A DNA stretch of 10,452 nt from contig JAIRVC010000105.1 in NCBI GenBank assembly GCA_031254095.1, forward strand, positions 1 through 10,452, given 5' to 3'. This stretch comes from Acidobacteriota bacterium (GTDB lineage Bacteria > Acidobacteriota > UBA6911). The position numbers and the translations under genes are program-made. This document shows, piece by piece, positions 1-5,540 of the stretch. Below the pieces are notes generated by a model, which was given only the letters and a program-made list of their open reading frames with translations, ran no database searches and was not told the origin of the DNA. Within the stretch, counting starts at the first letter, position 1, and the number at the start of each line of letters is the position of its first letter.

Positions 1-2175
1 GAACCGACCATTTTCTACATGGACGTCAGGGCTCACGGCAAAACGTTTGAAGCCTATTACGAAAGAGCCAAGAGCGTATCCGGCGTTCGTTACGTCAAGT
101 GCATGGTTTCGCGCGTCCGCGAGGATTTCGCCACCCAAAACCTGCTGATTTCATATGTTGACGAAGCGGGGAAAATCGTCGAGGAAGAATTCGACATGGT
201 GGTTCTGTCCGTCGGGCTAAAGCCCGCGGAAGATACGGTCGCGATGGCAAAACGGCTCGGCGTTGAAGTCGATAAGTACGGCTTTGCCAAAACACAGTCA
301 TTCACCCCGCATACGACTTCCAAAGATGGTGTTTACGTCTGCGGCGCGTATCAGGGTCCAAAGGATATTCCGGAAACCGTGGCGCAGGCCAGCGGCGCGG
401 TCGCCGACGCCATGACGCCGCTCGCGGCGGTACGCGGGACGATGATCCGCAAAAAGGAATATCCGCCGGAAATCGACGTGAAGGACGCGGAAACGCGCAT
501 AGGCGTTTTTGTCTGCAATTGCGGCATCAATATCGGCGGCGTCGTCAATGTGCCGGCCGTGCGCGAGTATGCGCGGACGCTTCCGGGCGTCGTCCATGTC
601 GAGGAAAATCTCTACACCTGCTCGCAGGACTCCCAGGCGAAACTCAAGGAAACCATCAAGGAACACAGCCTGAATCGCGTGGTAGTGGCGTCCTGCTCGC
701 CGCGCACACATGAACCGATGTTCCGCGAAACCGTTCGTCAGGCCGGGCTGAACAAGTATCTGTTTGAAATGGCAAATATCCGCGATCAATGTTCCTGGGT
801 TCACATGAAACAGAAGGACGAGGCGACGGACAAGGCCAAGGATCTTGTCCGCATGGCGATTGCGAACGCTCAGTTGATACAGCCGCTTACAGAAATCGGG
901 TTGCCGGTTGTGCAGAAGGCCGTAGTGGTCGGCGGCGGCATCGCGGGCATGACATCCGCTTTGAAGATCGCCGATCAGGGTTATGAAGTTTTCCTCCTTG
1001 AAAAGGAAGACAAACTCGGCGGCAATCTCTGGAACCTGTATTCAACTCTGGACGGACAGGATCCGCGCGCGCTGCTGGAAAAGACCATAGAGCGCGTGAA
1101 GAATCACCCGATGATCCATCTGATGATGCAGACCGTGCTTGTCGAATCCGGCGGGTCGAAAGGGAATTTCCACACAAAGGTCAAGCTCCCGTCTGGCGAG
1201 ATTCAAAACATTGATCACGGCGTCGGCGTAATCGCAACCGGCGTTCACGAATATAAGCCGACCGAGTTCCTCTACGGCCAGGATAAACGCATACTGACGC
1301 AGCTTGATCTGGAAAAGAAGATCGTTGAAAATCCGGACGAAATCGCCGGCGCGAAAAACATCGTTATGATTCAATGCGTTGGCAGCCGGAACGAAGAGCG
1401 TCCCAACTGCAGCCGCATCTGTTGCGTTACGGCCGTCAAAAACGCCCTGAAAATAAAGACGATGAATCCCGGCGTCAATATTACGGTTCTGTATCGCGAC
1501 GTTCGGACATACGGCCTTATGGAACCCTGGTACGCAAAAGCCCGCGAAGAGGGCGTGCTGTTCGCGCGGTTTGTGCCCGAGGAAACGCCCGAAGTTAAAA
1601 AGGACGGATCAGGGCTGACGGTTTCGTATCTCGACAGGGTCATCCGCGAGCAGGTGACGGTAAAACCCGATTTTGTCATTCTTTCGGCGGCATCGCTGCC
1701 GCGCCCCAACGAAGACGTGGCGAGCGCGCTCAAAATACCGAGAATCCAGGAATGTTTCTTCCTGGAAGCGCATATGAAACTGCGGCCTGTCGATTTCGCT
1801 TCCGACGGCCTGTATCTGGCTGGCGGCGCGCACGGGCCCAAGCTGATTACCGAGACGATTACGCAGGCGAGCGCGGCCGCCGCCCGCGCCTGTACGATTC
1901 TCTCTAAAGAAAAGATGATGGTCGGCGGCGTAGTCGCCGTGGTTGACGGCGAACGTTGCGCGGCCTGTCTGACCTGCGTCCGCGTCTGCCCCTACGACGT
2001 TCCCGTCATTAACGAAAATGGCGAGGCGGAAATTGATCTGGCAAAGTGCAAAGGCTGCGGAAGCTGCTCCGCGGAATGCCCGGCGCGCGCCATTGATCTG
2101 ATGCATTTCTGTGATACGCAGCTTTGGGAAAAGGCAAAGGCGATGGTGGTTGAAGCGGAAGCCGCCGCCGTATAA
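1..2175 (+). CDS. hdrA: HdrA-type FAD/iron-sulfur subunit, double-module form (5' end missing)
   Basis: Heterodisulfide-reductase subunit A family flavoprotein, the electron-bifurcating core of Hdr complexes in the cytoplasm. The frame is open from base 1 (EPTIFYMDVRAHGK), so the gene begins upstream; the ATG at 19 is internal. Codons 1 to about 150 are the C-terminal half of one HdrA FAD domain, ending in GVYVCGAYQGPKDIPETVAQ. A complete second module starts near nt 496 with VCNCGINIGG (Cys at nt 514 and 520), then YTCSQDSQ, ASCSPRTHEPMF and NIRDQCSWVH. Its FAD-binding GGGIAG lies at nt 931-948, followed by QCVGSRNEERPNCSRICC. Two ferredoxin-like [4Fe-4S] motifs (CxxCxxCxxxC) close the protein at nt 1957-2079. 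The 724 visible residues already exceed a usual single HdrA of about 650. A selenoprotein MvhD partner follows 26 nt downstream. The family call is certain; the bifurcating role is inferred. Confidence 0.95.
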   Translation, partial: EPTIFYMDVRAHGKTFEAYYERAKSVSGVRYVKCMVSRVREDFATQNLLISYVDEAGKIVEEEFDMVVLSVGLKPAEDTVAMAKRLGVEVDKYGFAKTQSFTPHTTSKDGVYVCGAYQGPKDIPETVAQASGAVADAMTPLAAVRGTMIRKKEYPPEIDVKDAETRIGVFVCNCGINIGGVVNVPAVREYARTLPGVVHVEENLYTCSQDSQAKLKETIKEHSLNRVVVASCSPRTHEPMFRETVRQAGLNKYLFEMANIRDQCSWVHMKQKDEATDKAKDLVRMAIANAQLIQPLTEIGLPVVQKAVVVGGGIAGMTSALKIADQGYEVFLLEKEDKLGGNLWNLYSTLDGQDPRALLEKTIERVKNHPMIHLMMQTVLVESGGSKGNFHTKVKLPSGEIQNIDHGVGVIATGVHEYKPTEFLYGQDKRILTQLDLEKKIVENPDEIAGAKNIVMIQCVGSRNEERPNCSRICCVTAVKNALKIKTMNPGVNITVLYRDVRTYGLMEPWYAKAREEGVLFARFVPEETPEVKKDGSGLTVSYLDRVIREQVTVKPDFVILSAASLPRPNEDVASALKIPRIQECFFLEAHMKLRPVDFASDGLYLAGGAHGPKLITETITQASAAAARACTILSKEKMMVGGVVAVVDGERCAACLTCVRVCPYDVPVINENGEAEIDLAKCKGCGSCSAECPARAIDLMHFCDTQLWEKAKAMVVEAEAAAV

Positions 2176-2192
2176 AGGAAACGCTGATTAAA
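2176..2192 (+). repeat. Copy A of a 17-nt intergenic repeat
   Basis: AGGAAACGCTGATTAAA starts directly after the hdrA stop codon and runs into the mvhD ribosome binding site (AAGGAG, 2191-2196). It matches copy B at 2660-2676 in 14 of 17 positions and copy C (minus strand, 5515-5531) in 13 of 17. All three copies lie between genes. Function is unknown; a scrap of a dispersed repeat or a transposon end is possible. Confidence 0.55.
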
Positions 2193-2201
2193 GGAGTTGG
2201 C

Positions 2202-2639
2202 ATGGAAGCAGTACAGGAAAAAACGGCTGTTCCGGGATTCGAACCGGAAATCGTGGCGTTCTGTTGCGAGCATTGAGCGTACAGCGCCGCGGACCTGGCA
2301 GGTTCGATGAGACTCAGTTATCCGACAAACATTAAAATTGTCAAAGTTCCCTGCACCGGAAGAGTCGATGTGCTGACGATGCTCAAGGCTTTTGAAGCCG
2401 GCGCCGACGGAGTTTGCGTCGCGGGATGCCTCGAAGGAGAATGTCATTTCCTGAAGGGCAATCTGCGCGCCCGAAAGAGAGTAATGTATCTCAAGCAGTT
2501 GTTGCAGGAATTGGGAATTGAACCGGAACGCGCGGCAATATACAACCTGAGTTCCGCTCAGGGACAGCGGTTTGCCCAGATAGCGCAGGATATGACGGAC
2601 ATTATCCGCGCGCTTGGGCCGACCCCGGTCAAAGGATAG
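2202..2639 (+). CDS. mvhD: MvhD/VhuD-like iron-sulfur subunit, selenoprotein (TGA at codon 25 = Sec)
   Basis: Small [2Fe-2S] protein of the MvhD/VhuD family, which carries electrons to the HdrA flavin. The ATG at 2202 follows AAGGAG (2191-2196) by 5 nt. Translation gives FCCEH, an in-frame TGA at 2274-2276, then AYSAADLAGSMRLSYP and a normal family body (VPCTGRVD, GVCVAGCLEGECHFLKGN) to TAG at 2637. Homologues have a Cys where the TGA sits (FCCxxC-type motif), and VhuD of some methanogens is a known selenoprotein, so Sec is the natural reading. With Sec the product is 145 aa, the usual family size. A bacterial-SECIS-like hairpin follows the TGA. Conventional gene calling would start at Met36 (2307) and lose the cluster-binding N-terminus. 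Frameshift or decay is unlikely because the same frame is conserved on both sides. Confidence 0.9.
2274..2306 (+). promoter_or_regulatory. Bacterial SECIS element with its Sec-encoding UGA
   Basis: UGA occupies 2274-2276. Bases 2290-2296 (CGGACCU) pair with 2300-2306 (AGGUUCG) in a 7-bp stem with one G-U pair, closing a GGC triloop at 2297-2299. The loop begins 20 nt after the UGA and its first two bases are G. Known bacterial SECIS elements have a small apical loop with a G in the first two positions, about 16-37 nt behind the UGA, and this fits. It would bind SelB. Pairing was done by eye, with no energy calculation. Confidence 0.75.
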
Positions 2640-2658
2640 CACTGTCGCGATTCAATCT

Positions 2659-2688
2659 AGGGAAACACTGATTAATCCCTGTTTTTTT
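2659..2688 (+). terminator. Weak intrinsic terminator or attenuator between mvhD and metV
   Basis: AGGGA (2659-2663) pairs with TCCCT (2676-2680) across a 12-nt loop, and seven T residues follow at 2682-2688. The stem is only 5 bp, so termination is probably partial. It lies 20 nt after the mvhD stop and just before the strong metV ribosome binding site, so it could lower metV-metF expression relative to hdrA-mvhD. The hairpin contains repeat copy B. Confidence 0.4.
2660..2676 (+). repeat. Copy B of the 17-nt intergenic repeat
   Basis: GGGAAACACTGATTAAT. It matches copy A (2176-2192) at 14 of 17 positions and copy C (5515-5531, minus strand) at 15 of 17. It forms the left arm and loop of the terminator-like hairpin before metV. 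Confidence 0.55.
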
Positions 2689-2707
2689 AGTTAATTAGGA
2701 GGTTTTA

Positions 2708-3379
2708 ATGATAGTAGGGAACAGGAAGTCGCTGGAAGAAATCCTGGAACTTGTTAAGCCCTATAAGAAAATACTGCTTCTGGGGTGCCGGGAGTGTATC
2801 ACGGTCTGCGCGGCGGGCGGCGAAAGGGAAGTCGGCGTACTTGCGTCCGAATTGAAAATAGCCCGCAAGAAAGAGGGCGGAGATATCGAAATCAAGGAAT
2901 TCACACTGGAGCGTCAGTGCGACGTGGAATATATTGATCAGATAAAGCCGTTCATTGACGAATACGAAGCCGTGGTTTCGATGGCCTGCGGTGCGGGCAT
3001 CAACTACACGGCCGACTGTTTTCCAAAGAAAATTGTCCTCCCGGCCATCAACACGACTTTTATGGGTGTATCGACCGAGCAGGGCGTCTGGAGCGAGCGG
3101 TGTCAGGGATGCGGCGAATGCATTCTGCACCTGACCGGAGGCGTCTGCCCCGTCGCCCGCTGCGCCAAGAGCATTTTCAACGGCCCCTGCGGCGGCTCGG
3201 CTAATGGCGTCTGCGAAGTCAACAAGGACACCGACTGCGCCTGGCAGTTGATAATTGACCGCTTGAAAGGCCAGGGAAAACTCGAAAACTACGAAAAGAT
3301 TATTGACATTAAAGACTGGTCCTCCGCCAGAGACGGCGGGCCGCGAACCAGAATCAGGGAAGATTTACGACTTAACTAA
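2708..3379 (+). CDS. metV: Methylenetetrahydrofolate reductase iron-sulfur subunit MetV
   Basis: MetV (MTHFR C-terminal-domain family) partners MetF in methylene-THF reductases of acetyl-CoA-pathway anaerobes and passes electrons to the MetF flavin through iron-sulfur clusters. The ATG follows a strong AGGAGG (2697-2702) by 5 nt. The 223-aa protein has an N-terminal GCRECITVC motif (Cys27, 30, 34) and a dense Cys block: C132, C135, C138, C147, C152, C161 (CQGCGEC, GGVCPVARC, NGPCGGS), with further Cys at 169 and 177. No membrane segment or signal peptide is seen. It sits directly upstream of metF and downstream of hdrA-mvhD, as expected for a MetFV-Hdr type complex. The family assignment is firm; cluster types are from family knowledge. 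Confidence 0.92.
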   Translation: MIVGNRKSLEEILELVKPYKKILLLGCRECITVCAAGGEREVGVLASELKIARKKEGGDIEIKEFTLERQCDVEYIDQIKPFIDEYEAVVSMACGAGINYTADCFPKKIVLPAINTTFMGVSTEQGVWSERCQGCGECILHLTGGVCPVARCAKSIFNGPCGGSANGVCEVNKDTDCAWQLIIDRLKGQGKLENYEKIIDIKDWSSARDGGPRTRIREDLRLN

Positions 3380-3440
3380 ATTTGCGAATGGCGATTGAGA
3401 AGAACCGCGAATCGGAAACCGGCAATCGTCATTTGTGAAT
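3380..3440 (+). other. Long imperfect stem-loop between metV and metF
   Basis: Bases 3380-3397 pair with 3423-3440 without a mismatch if G-U pairs are allowed (18 bp, four G-U). The 25-nt loop contains a possible small CCG/CGG hairpin. The stem starts at the first base after the metV stop and ends 7 nt before the metF ribosome binding site. No T-run follows, so this is not a standard terminator. An mRNA-processing or stability element, or a dispersed palindromic repeat, is possible. The loop and flanks repeat GCGAATCGG-like words. Confidence 0.45.
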
Positions 3441-3462
3441 CGAAAGTGGAGGATTTGAGACG

Positions 3463-4386
3463 GTGAAGACGAAATCTAATATTGAGCGTCTCCTGGAAGC
3501 GGGAAAATTTGTTGTAACATCCGAATGCGGACCGCCGAGAGGCGCTGACGCTGAGGTTATTCGTAAAAAGGGAGCTTTGCTCAAAGGCGTGGTGGACGCG
3601 GTGAACGTCACCGACAACCAGACCTCCATCGTGCGCATGAGCTCGCTTTCGGCGTGCCTGATTCTGAAGGAAATGGGGATTGATCCGATCTGGCAGGTTG
3701 TCTGCCGCGACCGTAACCGCATCGCGATTCAGAGCGACATCCTTGGCGCGGCCGCGCTGGGCATCAACAATATACTTTGTCTTTCGGGCGATCATCAGAG
3801 TTTCGGCGACAACCCGAAAGCCAAGAATGTGTACGACATCGACTCAACGCAGCTTATCGGCGCAGTTAAACAGCTCAGAGACGATGGCAAATTCCTTGGC
3901 GGCGATGACGTCAAGGAGGGCAGGCCCAACCTGTTTATCGGCGCCGCGGAAAATCCTTTCGGCGATCCTTTTGAGATTCGCGCCATGCGGCTTGGAAAGA
4001 AAGTACGCGCCGGTTGCGAATTTATTCAGACCCAGGGAATCTACAATCTGGAAAAATTCGCCAAATGGATGGAGATGGTTCGCGATCTTGGCCTGCATGA
4101 GAAATGCGCTATTTTAGCGGGCGTGATTCCGCTCAAGTCCGCGGGTATGGCGAAATACATGAAGTCTTCCGTACCCGGCATGGACATTCCCGACGAGTTG
4201 ATCGACCGGCTCAAAGGCGTTCCGAAAGAAAAGCAGGGAGAGGAAGGAATCAAAATCTGCGTCGAGCAGATACAGCGGGTCAAAGAAATACCCGGCGTAC
4301 GCGGCGTCCACGTTATGGCGATTGAGTGGGAAGAAAAAGTGGCCGAAATCGTCAAGGCCGCCGGCCTTTCCCCCCGCCCTGAATAA
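3463..4386 (+). CDS. metF: Methylenetetrahydrofolate reductase catalytic subunit MetF
   Basis: FAD-containing TIM-barrel enzyme that reduces 5,10-methylene-THF to 5-methyl-THF, feeding the methyl branch of the Wood-Ljungdahl pathway. The start is GTG at 3463, supported by GGAGG (3448-3452) 10 nt upstream. The 307-aa protein shows SECGPPRGAD near the N-terminus (Glu21 aligns with the catalytic Glu of MetF), LCLSGDHQ (Asp110 in the conserved G-D motif), AAENPFGDP, GCEFIQTQGIYN and AGVIPLKS, all typical of the family. Length is normal. With MetV next door and an HdrA-MvhD pair upstream, the donor is probably reduced through MetV rather than NADH binding directly to MetF; that is inference. A strong terminator lies 26 nt after the stop. 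Confidence 0.95.
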   Translation: MKTKSNIERLLEAGKFVVTSECGPPRGADAEVIRKKGALLKGVVDAVNVTDNQTSIVRMSSLSACLILKEMGIDPIWQVVCRDRNRIAIQSDILGAAALGINNILCLSGDHQSFGDNPKAKNVYDIDSTQLIGAVKQLRDDGKFLGGDDVKEGRPNLFIGAAENPFGDPFEIRAMRLGKKVRAGCEFIQTQGIYNLEKFAKWMEMVRDLGLHEKCAILAGVIPLKSAGMAKYMKSSVPGMDIPDELIDRLKGVPKEKQGEEGIKICVEQIQRVKEIPGVRGVHVMAIEWEEKVAEIVKAAGLSPRPE

Positions 4387-4412
4387 TTTCGCGGATTTGC
4401 CCGTTTCTTTTT

Positions 4413-4454
4413 ATACGCACAGAGGGTTGGAAAATCCTCTGTGCGTATTGTTTT
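4413..4454 (+). terminator. Intrinsic terminator after metF
   Basis: Bases 4413-4428 pair with 4433-4448 over 16 bp, with one G-U pair and a GGAA tetraloop at 4429-4432. TGTTTT follows at 4449-4454. This is the strongest hairpin in the window and marks the 3' end of the hdrA-mvhD-metV-metF unit. The T-run is short and interrupted. Confidence 0.8.
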
Positions 4455-4511
4455 GTATGCCTCTGTCGTACTCAATGCGCGCGCCTTCCCCCTGCGCGCC
4501 CGTTTGCGCCC

Positions 4512-4566
4512 GGAGAGCGGCTGACGCTCTATGAATATAACGTCTGATGAACATAACGATAGATAA
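4512..4566 (+). promoter_or_regulatory. Leader of the YitT-like gene: SD-sequestering hairpin, duplicated start and overlapping mini-ORF
   Basis: The SD-like GGAGAG (4512-4517) is partly inside a 6-bp hairpin, AGAGCG (4514-4519) with CGCTCT (4525-4530), which ends directly before an ATG at 4531. That ATG opens an 11-codon ORF, MNITSDEHNDR, ending at 4566. The real gene start at 4547 is in another frame, and its first 12 bases repeat 4531-4542 with one change, so both begin MNIT. This looks like a 16-bp tandem duplication of the start region. A regulatory role is speculative. Confidence 0.35.
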
Positions 4567-5437
4567 GGAAATTTCCGCGCGGCGCGCGATCCGGCGTCTG
4601 GCTCTTATTACATTCGGCGCCGCTTTAATGGCTTTCAATATAAACACGTTTGTACACGCTGGCGGCCTTATCCCCGGCGGTTTTACCGGCCTTACTCTGC
4701 TTATCAAGGAAATATTTCTTCGCTACCTGAACGTTACCGTTCCTTACAGCGTTATTCTTTATGTTCTGAACGCCGTACCCGCGATTTTCTGCTTTAAATT
4801 TGTCGGCAAAAAATTCACTTTGTACTCTGTATTGATGATTTTCCTTAGCGGCCTGATGACGGATTTCATGCCTGAAATGTTCATCGACGTCATTCAGCTG
4901 CATGACATTCTGCTCTCCGCGGTGTTTGGCGGTATGCTGAATGCCGCCGCGATTCTTTTGTGCCTGTTTGCCGACGCCACAAGCGGAGGTACGGATTTTA
5001 TCGCCATTGCCGTCGCAGAAAAACAGCGTAAGGATGCCTGGAATTACATTTTTGTTGGAAACTGCGCTATTCTGGTCGTTGCCGGCAGTCTTTTTACTCT
5101 GGAAAAGGCGCTGTATTCAATTATCTTTCAATTTACGACAACAATGGTCATCAACTCTCTGTACGGCGCCTATCATCAAAAGACCATCCTTGTCATAACC
5201 GCCCGTCCCACGGAGGTTTATTCGATTATCGACGAGAAAACCCACCACGGAGCAACCCTTTTAAAAGGGATCGGCATGTATAACATGGAAGAACGGAGCC
5301 TTTTGTATTCGGTGGTATATTCAAACGAGATTGCGCCGGTAATGAAAGCCATACACGCGATAGACCCCGGCGCTTTTATCAATATCATTAAAACCGAGCA
5401 GGTAAACGGCAGATTCTTCAAAAGACCCAAGGATTGA
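4547..5437 (+). CDS. YitT family integral membrane protein (YitT + DUF2179)
   Basis: Multi-pass membrane protein of the YitT/DUF161 family, whose substrate is generally unknown. Hydrophobic stretches begin at about residues 17 (LALITFGAALMAFNINTFVH), 67 (YSVILYVLNAVPAIFCF), 91 (LYSVLMIFLSGLM), 121 (LLSAVFGGMLNAAAILLCLF) and 166 (YIFVGNCAILVVAGSLF). The family motifs GGLIPGGFTGL (about 39-49) and DATSGGTDFIA (about 143-153) are present. Residues from about 213 (KTILVITARPTEV) form the soluble DUF2179 domain. At 296 aa it is full length. No good ribosome binding site lies close to the ATG at 4547. It follows the metF terminator and converges on the ATPase gene, so it is probably not part of the C1 operon. 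It ends in TGA, showing that TGA is a normal stop here. Confidence 0.9.
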   Translation: MNITIDKEISARRAIRRLALITFGAALMAFNINTFVHAGGLIPGGFTGLTLLIKEIFLRYLNVTVPYSVILYVLNAVPAIFCFKFVGKKFTLYSVLMIFLSGLMTDFMPEMFIDVIQLHDILLSAVFGGMLNAAAILLCLFADATSGGTDFIAIAVAEKQRKDAWNYIFVGNCAILVVAGSLFTLEKALYSIIFQFTTTMVINSLYGAYHQKTILVITARPTEVYSIIDEKTHHGATLLKGIGMYNMEERSLLYSVVYSNEIAPVMKAIHAIDPGAFINIIKTEQVNGRFFKRPKD

Positions 5438-5540
5438 GCCGCCTCACGGCGGTCAGTGGTTAGTGGTCAGAAAAATCCGCCGCGAACCATATCTTTGATG
5501 GTAACTTGCAGGCAATTAATAAGTGTTTCCTTAATATTTC
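5438..5540. other. Convergent intergenic region with competing short hairpins
   Basis: CCGCC (5439-5443) can pair with GGCGG (5448-5452) just after the YitT-like stop, or GGCGG can instead pair with CCGCC at 5477-5481. ACCAT/ATGGT forms another small stem around 5487-5502. None is followed by a convincing T-run on either strand, so no clear terminator is seen for the converging genes. Low-complexity CAGTGGTTAGTGG words lie at 5455-5467. Confidence 0.3.
5515..5531 (-). repeat. Copy C of the 17-nt intergenic repeat (minus strand)
   Basis: Read on the minus strand it is AGGAAACACTTATTAAT, 15 of 17 identical to copy B and 13 of 17 to copy A. It lies 10 bp beyond the ATPase stop codon, in the convergent gap. 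Confidence 0.5.

Noticed and set aside
1371..1841. Long opposite-strand open frames under hdrA, and similar ones under metF, mnmE and mnmG
   Set aside because: They mirror the codon pattern of the real genes, carry no recognisable domains and lack ribosome binding sites; they are antisense shadows.
19..2175. hdrA starting at the ATG at 19
   Set aside because: The frame is open to base 1 and the preceding residues (EPTIFY) fit the HdrA family, so this Met is internal and the gene is cut by the window edge.
2307..2639. MvhD gene starting at Met36 (ATG 2307)
   Set aside because: No ribosome binding site precedes it, the start would drop the FCC-U cluster-binding motif, and the frame is conserved upstream through the TGA to a well-supported ATG at 2202.
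5438..5482. Bidirectional terminator between the YitT-like gene and the ATPase
   Set aside because: Stems are only 5 bp and no T-run follows on the plus strand or is properly placed on the minus strand; described only as competing hairpins.
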